A stretch of DNA of 64,000 bases from assembly GCA_902728285.1 (NCBI GenBank), contig CACVBU010000490.1, positions 953,501-1,017,500 of the forward strand, read 5' to 3'. The translations under genes and the position numbers were made by a program. Each line of letters opens with the position of its first letter. Position 1 is the first letter of the stretch. Shown one piece after another: positions 23,203 to 33,029 of this stretch. The notes beneath the pieces were generated by a model that saw only the letters and a program-made list of their open reading frames with translations, had not been told where the DNA came from and made no database searches. This DNA is from Clytia hemisphaerica (taxonomy: Eukaryota; Cnidaria; Hydrozoa; Leptothecata; Clytiidae).

Positions 23203-23655
23203 GAATGCTAAAAAGCGAGATTTTTGAATGCTAAAAAGCGAGATTTTTCAATGCTAAAAAGTGACATTTTTGAATACTAAAAAGTGACATTTATGAATGC
23301 TAAAAAATGAACTTTTACAATGCTAAAAAGTGAACTTTTTGAATGCTAAAAAGTGAACTTTTTGAATACTAAAAAGTGAACTTTTTGAATGCTAAAAAAT
23401 GAACTTTTACAATGCTAAAAAGTGAACTTTTTGAATGCTAAAAGGTGAACTTTTTGAATACTAAAAAGTGAACTTTTTGAATGCTAAAAAATGAACTTTT
23501 ACAATGCTAAAAAGTGAACTTTTTGAATGCTAAAAGGTGAACTTTTTGAATGCTAAAAAGTGAGCTTTTTGAATGCTAAAATTTGAACTTTTTAAATACT
23601 AAAAAATGAACTTTTTACAATGCTAAAAAATGAACTTTTTACAATGCTAAAAGGT
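23203..23655. repeat. 23-bp minisatellite, about 19 copies
   Basis: Head-to-tail units of TGAATGCTAAAAAGTGAACTT(TT) with scattered substitutions. A higher-order block of roughly 115 bp repeats inside the array. Confidence 0.92.
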
Positions 23656-23891
23656 TTTTTTTGTAATAAAATCCATGTTTTTACCAACAAACGGAAAAAT
23701 GATTTTTGCAACATACGGCACGTCATAGAAACAAGTCAAATTTATGATTCGCGAGTTCTAATTTTCGTGCTTTTGCCAAAAAACCGCAAAAAGAGCAAAA
23801 ATTAGTTCCCACTAAGGCTAGTTTCTTTTATGAATCGGTAAGCTTTTCTTTAGTCTTCCAGAGAATGCAATCATTTTTCTGTTAGTGGCTA

Positions 23892-24165
23892 CACGTTTGT
23901 TTTTTTTAAGAAACTAGTTTTAGCAGCCTCAATGTTTCTTAAGAAATCGACCTTTTGAGCCTTAAATGTTTCGTACATGTTTCTAAACTTTTTGACATAA
24001 TCAGCCTATTTTTCTTGCAAAAATTGGAAGGTTCTAAAAAAACCAAGTTAAAAAATGTTATTTTCTCATTCTCAGCCTCAGCATGTTTCTTAGATGTTTC
24101 TTAGTTTTTAGGCATTCTGAGCCTCGTGTTTCTTAAAAGTGTGTTTCTTAAAATAAAAAAACGTG
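23892..24165. mobile_element. Intact TA-MITE, GTTTCTTA class
   Basis: TA-flanked (23890-23891 and 24166-24167). The left end CACGTTTGTTTTTTTTAAG(AAAC) and the right end GTTTCTTAAAATAAAAAAAC(GTG) mirror each other. GTTTCTTA or near variants occur at least six times internally. Backbone words (AACTTTTTGAC, TCAGCC, GAGCC) are shared with other classes. Confidence 0.85.
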
Positions 24166-24214
24166 TAGGTCGTTGATTTGTTATAAGACCGAAGCCCAAA
24201 ATTGAGCTTATTGT

Positions 24215-24394
24215 TATCGACCGCCGGAGGCGGTTTCTTTCATAGTGGTACGCTGATCTCGTTTTGCCTTGACTCATTACTTTGTCTACCATTTACTTTT
24301 GGCTTTTTTAACTAGATTACCCAGGTGTCTCTCTTTTTTTTCGCTGAATGTCTTTTATTCGGAATTGAATCATCGAGACATGAAAAATGACTAT
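24215..24394. repeat. 180-bp dispersed repeat, copy 2
   Basis: Same orientation as 15821-16000, with about ten mismatches. It starts TATCGACCGCCGGAGGCGGT. It lies 50 bp from a TA-MITE. Confidence 0.8.
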
Positions 24395-25342
24395 ATTGTA
24401 ATCTGTTTTCAATGAATCTAAAATATACTGGAGATGACATTTAGGCGTTAATAATGTGCGCGCACGCTCTTTTGCGAGCGTGACTACGCGTGATGGAAGG
24501 CGGTCGTTTCAGTGTGGTTTAGATCCACACTGTGACCTATGTAGTTTTATAAATATTAGTCTTGATTGTAACGCAGTAGTATAGACAAGAGGTACGCAAC
24601 GTTTGTGGAGGAAAGCATATTTGCATATTTTTATGACGCTATTATTATCCATAATAACAAATAAAAATATTCTCTCCAATACAAATTTTACGCCCTCTTG
24701 TCTACTGGTAACGGCTACTGGCAATGTATCAATTAACTATGCACCACGAAAAATTAAAGTAAAATTCTTGAAGTCTATTGCGTCATGCGTGGTAGATTGT
24801 TCATTTCAGTATGTAAGGAATCAAAGCTCTCCGCTTTTTGCGTGATTCTTTTTACTGTATACCCACGAGATAAGAAATAAGTTGTTTTTGTTCGATTTAA
24901 TAGTTTCTTTTCTCCAGTCTCACGTCTGTATGTAGGAAATGCATCGTTGGGCTATAAAACTGAGGGAAATCTCGAAATTAAAAGATTTTTTTTATTAATT
25001 AATAAAAATTTAATAACTGTGTATTGACGTTTGTGATTTTCTTTTAATAAATTTGACAATAGGTTCGAGGGTGAGGTCTGACCACTGCAATGGAGGGTAA
25101 ATATTAATTATCTCCACTTATTATAGTGTGAAAGTGAACTTCCCCGGGGACGTTTATGTGTGGGATTTAATAAAGGTTATTATTAACGCCTATGCACAAA
25201 ATAGTTTGATCAAAGGTGATATAAAGTTCTGATTCTTGATACATTGATCAAAATCAAGTATTAATCGTTACAGACGGGTTACAGTATTGGAAAATCTCAA
25301 CTTGAAAAAACTGCTGGTTCGTTTTGATAAAAGGTTATAACT
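24395..25342. other. 5' flank of the CBM2-like gene
   Basis: AT-rich and gene-free. TATAAAG at 25220-25226, 117 bp before the ATG, could be a TATA box. An 80-codon frame at 24603 lacks any recognisable content and I do not call it. Confidence 0.35.
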
Positions 25343-28300
25343 ATGTTGGGCCTTGCCCGAATTTTACTACTTTTTGCTTGTTTGGCATCTGTTAATGGTG
25401 CGCCAAAACAACATAAACGTCATTTTCATCAGCACCATGAGAATTCAAAACGACATCTTCATCAACATAAAGACTCAAAACTGGTGAATGATCCTTTAAC
25501 TGGCCCTTCTTGCGATACATTTGTAACTTTGGACCATGGATGGAGCCAGGGCCAACAAGCTAAAATGGAATTCACTGTCCCTCAAGCTGTTAATGGATGG
25601 AAAATCACGGTAAAATTTTACAAATAAATTCACTATTAGATTTATTCAAGCACTTATGTTGTAGAATATTTGTGAGCGACTATTTTTAGAACGTGTCCTG
25701 CTTATTTTCAAGGGACCCATACCACTATATAAACATGACTTTTGAAGAATTAAGATTGATTATATTCTTTCTAGGAGACTTTCTTGGGATTGTGTTTCCT
25801 CAGATACGTATGTGACTATGTGAAGCTAAACTGACTTTATTACTACCAGTCCAAAGTCTCCATTTGCGGTAAAAAAAATAAATAACTGACTTTATTACTT
25901 TGTTGATTTTTACAGGTGGAATTTTCACGCAGCCCGATAAGGAACTTTCAGCTGCAGAATACAAGGCAAGCAGGAAATTATCGTAAATGTAGATTCACAT
26001 TCACAAACTACCAGTGGAACTCAAAGATAAACGCCGATCAAAAAATTACATATAATTTCATGTACGGCTTCTCTGGAAATCCAAAACCGAAAATCGCTTA
26101 CGTTAAATTCGAAAGTGGTTCCTTTTCAATGACCTGTGGAGCGCCTGCTTGCCCAGCTCCAACGCAACCGCCTACTTTAGCTCCGGGCGTCACCACCCCT
26201 ATTAAAACAACGACACCCAGACCAACCCTTCCGCCACTTCAGGGTGCTTGCTCAAATTTCATTAGAATAAAACAAAGCAATCCTGGTAGTGAGTTTGGTG
26301 TGATCAGGTTTTCTCTTCCAACATCTATCGCTACTTGGACATTGAAGGTATGACTCCTATAATTTTTCTTACCTTATCTCTTTTCTGTGAATTCATTTCT
26401 AGGTATTCTAAATAGAAAAGGGAGTTTGAACTGAATAAGTTTTGCATGAGTTTAAAGGGAAATTTCATTCTGCTTAGATGTCCAAGAAGAAAGTTTTTCG
26501 GCTGCGAATGATTCGAAACAGTCATGTATGAAACTAAAAATCTATGACTGTTATTTGCGACAGAATTAAAAAAAATTTATCCTATAAGATATAGGAATCT
26601 TTTTTAGAGGACACCAAGAGAATCAAAGTCTTATCTACTTATATACAGTAAAAGTTGCAATCTTTCCTTTCCATTGTTATCTAACTCTTTTCTTTTCTCA
26701 CTTTAGGTTGGTTTCTCAGAGACAGTTCAAAACTTCCAAGTCCAACGTGGTGCTAACATGTTGGAAGTTGAAAGACCATGCACAGAAGTCACGTTATACA
26801 ATTACGTCAAAGCTGGCAACAGACCTGATAACGCTGACAAACCTATGCGCTTCCCATACGTTTTACATTATAATCAGAACGCTGCCAAACCAATCATTAC
26901 TTATTTTGAGATCAGTGATGGTTCAAATACTTACATGTGTGGAACTCAACCCTCGTGTCCCACTACTACAACGACCACAATTACAACGACCACTGGACCT
27001 TCAACGACTGAAGGAGAACCTACTACTGCTGTATGTGTTTCTTTATTTATTTCTTGCAGACTCATTCAAAATCTTTTTGTTGTTTTCTAATCTTAAAATT
27101 ACTTTAGAGAAAGTTTATGTTAATTTTGTGTACGCCTAAAGTAATCGGCTATTTTACCATCTGCTATCATTCTCAAAGATATGAAAACTGAAGATGCTTT
27201 TTTCAATCCGTCACTTAGCTCATATTTGTTCGATAACTTAAGATAGTATAAACTGGAGAAAAAAATTTATTTTTGCTGAAAAAGAAATTCCCTATTATAC
27301 TTTTTTCAGGGCTCCACTACACCTATTACTGAAACCACTGTGACACCTGAAGCGCCACCACAGCCGCTTTCTGGTGACGATTGCGCCGCTTTCTTGAAGA
27401 ATGTAGAAAATGGGTTCAGTGACGAGCAAGGAACCATCGAGTTCTTAGTACCTCAACAATCCAATGAATGGGTCTTTAATGTACGTGCTTCACAGTAATT
27501 CAATTACGTTTTAGATAGCTCGTTTTCAGAATCTGACAGTCCAACTGTTTACTTTTGAGGCGGTGGGCATAGGTAACAGCCACAAGTTCCTACACTAACT
27601 TAGGCTGTTGAGTCATAAATGAATTGAAAGTATATTTCAGCTTTGAATTTCTAAGAACTGTCGCCTTCTATCTTCTTTTAGATCTTAGTATTACCCCTTC
27701 TTAACAAAACCTGGATATCCCTGCAATATATTTTCATAAAATCTTTCCCAGGTCGGTTTTACACCAGCAATGCTTCCAAACACATTTGACGTTTTCGATC
27801 GTGCCGTAAAACAACAATCAGCAGACAGATGTTTTTATGAATTCACCAACGCTGCAGAGGACACTTATGAAGCTAATAGCCTCTTCAGTAAGCAATACAG
27901 ATCAGGTTTCGACGCAGCTGTTGGAGAATCTCAGATTGAGTACATCAGTTTTTCATCAGGAGACTTCCAAATGGAGTGTGGATCTAACGATTGTCCTGTC
28001 CTGACAACACCTACTGCTGGTCCTACCACCATTGCTCCGAACACCACTACCACCCCTCTAGTCACCTCTCCACCTCTTGCAGGTGCCACATGTGAACCTT
28101 ACGTTGAATTCACACAAGAAAACCTTGGACAAACATTTGGGAATATTCGAATCACAACAACCGAAGATTTGACTGAATTTCAAATTATTGTAAGTTTACC
28201 TTAATCTTTTAACCTCAAGCTATGCCATTTCTTTATTCAGACCAGCAATGTAATATCAGACGTATCAAGCTTTTTCTATTCATAACTTTTAATATCTTCT

Positions 28301-28746
28301 CATACTACGCAACGTTTATTTATTTTACAAAGTGGTACCAAAATTGCATGATAGCCATTCAACAAAATTGTTAATATGTGCCCCGTAAGCAAATATTACT
28401 CGTCGAATATTTTGAAAATGATTTATAAACAGATTTATAATGTAAATGAAATCATATCATATTGTTTCAGGTTGGGTTCAGTTCTTCGACGACTGGTTTC
28501 AACATTAAAAGTGGAGTGAACCGTTTCACCTCATCAGAAACATGTCCAGGATTCAACTACGTTTTTCAAAGCATTCCAAATGGAGAGATTCTCGCTGGAA
28601 CCACTTTCGTTTTCCCATTCTCTTTATCATTCGATCAAAACAGTGCAGACAAGCCAGTGATTGAATACATCAAATTCGCAAATGATTCGTGCGGCACTGA
28701 ACCAGTCTGCCCAACAACCACAACCGCAAAAGAAGGAATACAGTAA
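25343..28746 (+). CDS. Secreted protein with four CBM2-like repeats
   Basis: Exons are 25343-25609, 25916-26347, 26707-27030, 27310-27480, 27752-28189 and 28471-28746, with stop TAA at 28744-28746. All introns are phase 0 with GT-AG ends. The product is 635 residues. Residues 1-19 are a signal peptide ending SVNG, followed by a His/Lys-rich stretch. Four repeats of about 110-130 residues follow. Each has an early Cys, an F-x-V/L-P strand, W/F-x-(I/L)-x-V-(G/E)-F, a middle Cys in most, then F-x-(Y/F)-x-(I/F)-x-Y-(I/V/F)-x-F and CG-x(3,4)-CP. Thr/Pro-rich mucin-like linkers join them. The first repeat (NGWKITVEF, YQWNSKINADQKITYNF) most resembles cellulose-binding CBM2. Trp is largely lost in the others, so the ligand may not be cellulose. 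No catalytic domain is present. Each repeat is split at the same site by an intron, which supports exon-level duplication. A minisatellite-bearing element sits just after the stop. Confidence 0.8.
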
Positions 28747-28849
28747 CAACAAATCTGTTTTTTTTATGAAAAAATCTACAAAAGAATTTACAAGTAATAA
28801 TGAGGATTCTCTTAAAAATTCATTTCATCAAGAACAAATCTCACATACA

Positions 28850-30004
28850 CCCCTGTCTCTTACTCTATTCTTTATCGAATTATGCGTGTTTCAAAGATCA
28901 CTTTTATCAAATCGCGTTCTTCAAAACTTTTAAGAGTGTTTCAAAGATCACTTTTATCGAATCAGTTTTTTCGAAACTTTTAAGAGTGTTTCAAAGATCA
29001 CTTTTATCGAATCGCTTTTTTCGAAACTTTTAAGAGTGTTTCTAAGATCACTTTTATCAAATCGCTTTCTTCGTAACTTTTAAGAGTTTTTCAAAGATCA
29101 CTTTTATCAAATCGCTTTTTTCGAAACTTTTAAAAGTGTTTCTAAGATCAATTTTATCAAAGCGCTTTTTTCGAAACTTTTAAGAGTGTTTCAAAGATCA
29201 CTTTTATCGAATCGCTTTTTTCGAAACTTTTAAGAGTGTTTCTAAGATCACTTTTATCAAATCGCTTTCTTCGTAACTTTTAAGAGTTTTTCAAAGATCA
29301 CTTTTATCAAATCACTTTTTTCGAAACTTTTAAGAGTGTTTCTAAGATCAATTTTATCAAAGCGCTTTTTTCGAAACTTTTAAGAGTGTTTCTAAGATCA
29401 CTTTTATCAAATCGCTTCTTCGTAACTTTTAAGAGTGTTTCTAGGATCGCTTAAATCAAATCGCTTTTTCGAAATTTTTCGTAACTTTTATGAGTGTTTT
29501 CTAAGATCGATTTTATCGAATCGTTTTCTTCGACACTTTTAAAAATGTATCTAAGATCGCTTTAATCAAATCGCTTTTTTGTAACTTAAGAATGTTTCTA
29601 AGATCACTTTTATCAAATCGCTTCTTCGTAACTTTTAAGAGTGTTTCTAAGATCGCTTTAATCAAATCGCTTTTTTGTAATTTTTCGTAACTTTTATGAG
29701 TGTTTTCTAAGATCGATTTTATCGAATCGTTTTCTTCGTAACTTTTAAAAGTGTATCTAAGATCGCTTTAATCAAATCGCTTTTTTGTAATTTTTTCGTA
29801 ACTTTTATGAGTGTTTTCTAAGATCGATCTTATCAAATCGCTTTTTTGTAACTTTTATGAGTGTTTCAAAGATCACTTTTATCAAATTGCTTTATTCTTT
29901 GTAACTTTTAAGAGTGTTTCTAAGTTCACTTTTACCAAACTAACCACTTTCTCTATTACACTGATTTGATTTCAGTCGGACATAATGTCCGATTGCAGTC
30001 CTGC
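28850..30004. mobile_element. hAT-like non-autonomous element carrying a minisatellite
   Basis: The right end reads TCGGACATAATGTCCGA, then CAGTCCTG, matching the right end of the intact element at 57150-57860. Inside, about 20 units of roughly 55-60 bp read GTTTCTAAGATCACTTTTAT, then CAAATCGCTTTTTTCG, then AACTTTTAAGA. The shared phrase CACCCCTGTCTCTTAC precedes the array in both copies. The left terminus is not found, so this copy is truncated. It lies about 100 bp past the CBM2-like gene's stop. Frames at 28661-29033 follow the repeat. Confidence 0.7.
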
Positions 30005-30462
30005 ATTGTCGAAAAAAATAATAATAAAGAATTTCAATGAGTGGGACAGGGGTATACCAAACTTCATTTTTTATTAGGTTATTCTAATACAGGTTTTCTC
30101 TAAAAGATTATTCGTGGTAGGACAGGGGTATCTTCAAAGTTTTTCTTTTAACTTTAAATAGTCTGATTTTGTTTTTCAAATGTTTTGACTTTCTAGACGG
30201 AATGAAGATTTGAAAAGAAAAGAAAAGTTCCTAAAGTTTCCTTATACCTCATCGACCCCGAACAGTTTTTTAAAGCAATTTTGCTGTAAATCTGTAATGA
30301 CTTTTATTTCAATTTTAACACCTTCTATAAAGTTATCCTTTTGAAAAAAACTTTAATGAAAGAAGTAACTCAATAAGCAAATTCATTCCCTGTTCCAAAA
30401 ATCCAAGTAAGGCAAAAACTTTTTTATTTATTGGTTTACGGGCCCGCCGATGTTATTTTTAT
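30005..30462. other. Gene-free interval
   Basis: Two GGACAGGGGTAT words (30050 and 30120) echo the CACCCCTGTC family ends, but no partner is seen. Nothing else is recognised. Confidence 0.35.
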
Positions 30463-31611
30463 GGTTGTTCATTTGTAGCAAAAGTCAATCTTTTTCATTT
30501 AGAAGATTTTTTTCATATTTAGTGGAAACTTTTTCATATTTAGTGGAAACTTTTTTATATTTAGTGGAAACTTTTTTATATTTAGTGGAAACTTTTTTAT
30601 ATTTAGTGGAAACTTTTTTATATTTAGTGGAAACTTTTTTATATTTAGTGGAAACTTTTTTGTATTTAGTGAAATCCTTTTTTATTCAATGAACTTTTTT
30701 TGATTCAGTGAAATCTTTTTTTATTTAGTGAATTTATTTTTTTTATTCAGTGAAATACTTTTTTTTAATTTAATAAATTTTTTAATGAGTTATTTATTTA
30801 CTTACTTTAGTGAATTTTGCAGTTTTTGAATTTGGGGTCGGCTCATTCTGGTCTGCTGATTAAACCTTCTCATATCCCGTATGAGCAGCCCTGTATTTTC
30901 CGTGGTCGTTTTGACTAACATTTACGGAACTTTTACTCCTAGATAATCCAATTTAGTATATGAGGCCATGACTATTTATGCTGATGCCAACAAAATAATA
31001 ACATAAACAAATCAGATCAGGAAAGCAAGATGGCAGATCTGGATGAGGCTTATCAAGAGTTTTTTAGCAGCCTGGCAACATTGGTCGAGAGGGCAAGGAC
31101 TTGTACCGAAGAAGGCCAGGCTGATATAATGTTTAATCTTTTGAAGGATTATTAAAATGCCTTGAGAAGTATCCACATGGATTTTCCCAATATTGCCAAG
31201 GCTGATGTGGAATGTGTTAACCCGCATTTTCGACCTGTATTTCTTGGCAGGAGGATAAAATACTGACCATACTTACCAATCTGCGCGTTCTGTCACGTGA
31301 TCACTAAATGTGAATTTTTTTTCACTGAACATATATTTTCTCCACTAAATAAAAATATTCTGCGGAAAACAGAACGTGATTTTTTTTCACTAAATACAAA
31401 AATTTTTCACTGAATGTAAAAATGTTTCCACTGAATAAAATTATTTTTCATTGAATGTAAAAACATTCCTACTAAACACAAAAATATTTCACTGAATGTA
31501 AAAATATTTCACTGAATGTAAAAATATTTCACTGAATGTAAAAATATTTCACTGAATGTAAAAATATTTCACTGAATGAAAAAGATTGACTTTTGCTACA
31601 AATGAACAACC
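30463..31611. mobile_element. Foldback element with tandem-array arms
   Basis: The outer 33 bp, from GGTTGTTCATTTGTAGCAAA through AAGTCAATCTTTTT, recur inverted at 31579-31611. The left arm continues as about eight units of 21 bp (TTTTTTATATTTAGTGGAAAC, 30512-30672). The right arm is about six units of 20 bp (ACTGAATGTAAAAATATTTC, up to 31580). The arms are inverted counterparts. The centre carries a coding-like fragment (next entry). This architecture matches Drosophila FB-type foldback elements. No target duplication is clear. Confidence 0.75.
31031..31264 (+). pseudogene. Captured coding-like fragment inside the foldback element
   Basis: Read from ATG 31031: MADLDEAYQEFFSSLATLVE..., a single in-frame TAA after 41 codons, then NALRSIHMDFPNIAKADVE, then FRPVFLGRRIKY and TGA at 31262-31264. 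The composition is protein-like and unlike the AT-rich arms. It may be the N-terminal part of a transposon or host gene that was captured. The source family is not certain. Confidence 0.45.
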
Positions 31612-31710
31612 ATATATTTTTGCTTAAATCAAATAAAAATAAAATAGAGATTTCAAAAACCTTTATTTATTTTTTCTCCTCCGACATGCAAAAAAGAGGA
31701 AAGGTCTTTA

Positions 31711-32138
31711 AGGTCTTGTTAGACGGTAACATTTTTGTGTAACATTTGCTAACATTTCTAAAAATAGAAGATTTCAAAAATGTGCTCAAGAAATGTTAAC
31801 ATATGTTACACGCAAACATTTTGTGTGTAACATTTGATTTTTTTTATTAAAAAAGAGAGAAAAAGAGAGAAAAAGAGAGAAAAATCGGCGAAAAAACACG
31901 TGCGCACTTGAAGTATCCTTTTAAATTCCCTTTAAATGGCGGCATCCTTTGATTCAAAATGTTAACCATCGAGAGCAAATCATTTTTTTTTGATTTGCTA
32001 TCTGCGCGTAACATTCGTTAACATTTGAATGTTTCTGAATGTTAATCGATGTTACACAGTAACATTTTGTACAACATTTGCTATTTTTAGAAAATGTTAC
32101 ACAAAAATGTTACCGAATGTTATCGTCTAACAAGACCT
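31711..32138. mobile_element. Harbinger-like MITE, TTA duplication, GTAACATTT motif
   Basis: Termini AGGTCTTGTTAGACGGTAAC and its near-complement ending CGTCTAACAAGACCT are flanked by TTA (31708-31710 and 32139-32141). The subterminal zones contain many copies of (G)TAACATTT in both orientations. A GAGAGAAAAA short repeat lies in the middle. No transposase. Confidence 0.8.
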
Positions 32139-32659
32139 TTAAACAGAAAAGAAGAGAATGAGAGAGAGGGTTTAGATATCGTAATGATATAACACAGCTG
32201 TGAAGATACTTTTGATCCTTCCCCCAATGCCAGGGAACTTCCCCATTATTTTAATGGAATTTCCCCAATGGATTTTCTTCCCATTTCCTTTTTTTTTTCA
32301 TTTCTTTCTTTTTTTATAATCTCTTTTATTTAAAATCCTTTCTCTGATTTTACTGTTGAAATTTGAGAGTAGGTATAAAAAGATGAAAGATGAAAGATGA
32401 AAGGCTAATTAAATTGTTTAACTGAAAACCATTGTTAAAATGAAAGTAGAGAACAAATAATAAACCATTTCTGCTATTCTTTTTTAAAAGTCTCTTTCTT
32501 TTTCCTATAAAATTGCTATTATAACGATTGTTCTTTGTACTGTTTTGAACAGATCAGATTTTTTTTCAAGAGAAATTTTTTTCTGCACGTGTGAGAGTTG
32601 TTGCAGAGAAACTTGTATATTTTTGAGCTCTGACTGCTCACTTGGCAGCTTGAGAAAGC

Positions 32660-32985
32660 ATGGCAAACTCATGGTTCAATCTGAAATTTGTTGTAAAAGG
32701 AAAGACTAAGATTGATGAATTTTTTGAGTGTCAAAATGAAGTGGAAGGTATGCTAATTCAAAGAATTTCTGCAGATGGGACTGTATGTGACAGCAAAATG
32801 CCTATGACCGTCTTGATCAGAAGAAAGCTCTGGAATATTGAAATACACATGAGTAAAGACATAGGAGAAGAGACAAAGCAACCTGAGGATGGACTATCAC
32901 TCTTGATGAAATTCTTAATAACAGGTTTTTGGAAAACGAAACGAAACGAAACTCTTTCACATGAGAAAATCCTTCACATGTCAGT
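32660..32985 (+). CDS. Uncertain open frame, not recognised
   Basis: From ATG 32660 the frame reads MANSWFNLKFVVKGKTKIDE..., with varied composition and no low-complexity bias, until it runs into a MITE end at 32988. The real end is unknown. There is no signal peptide or membrane segment. The upstream TTTTGAACAG at 32545-32554 could be an acceptor, so it may be a terminal exon. I do not recognise it and chance is a fair alternative. Confidence 0.2.
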
Positions 32986-33029
32986 TACACGTTTTTTTTT
33001 TATTAGAACCCAGTTTGTAAGAACATTTA

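Noticed and set aside
23203..23655. CRISPR-like or coding repeat
   Set aside because: The 23-bp units abut directly with no spacers, and frames over them contain stops; it is a minisatellite.
24603..24845. 80-codon frame with a hydrophobic start
   Set aside because: Possible signal peptide by composition, but no splice or homology support; AT-rich chance frame is more likely.
26331..27139. Alternative frames inside the CBM2-like gene
   Set aside because: They read out of phase or through introns; the spliced phase-0 model preserves the repeat pattern.
30512..30672. CRISPR-like array of 21-bp repeats
   Set aside because: Units are head to tail without unique spacers and are mirrored by an inverted array at the other end; this is a eukaryotic foldback arm.
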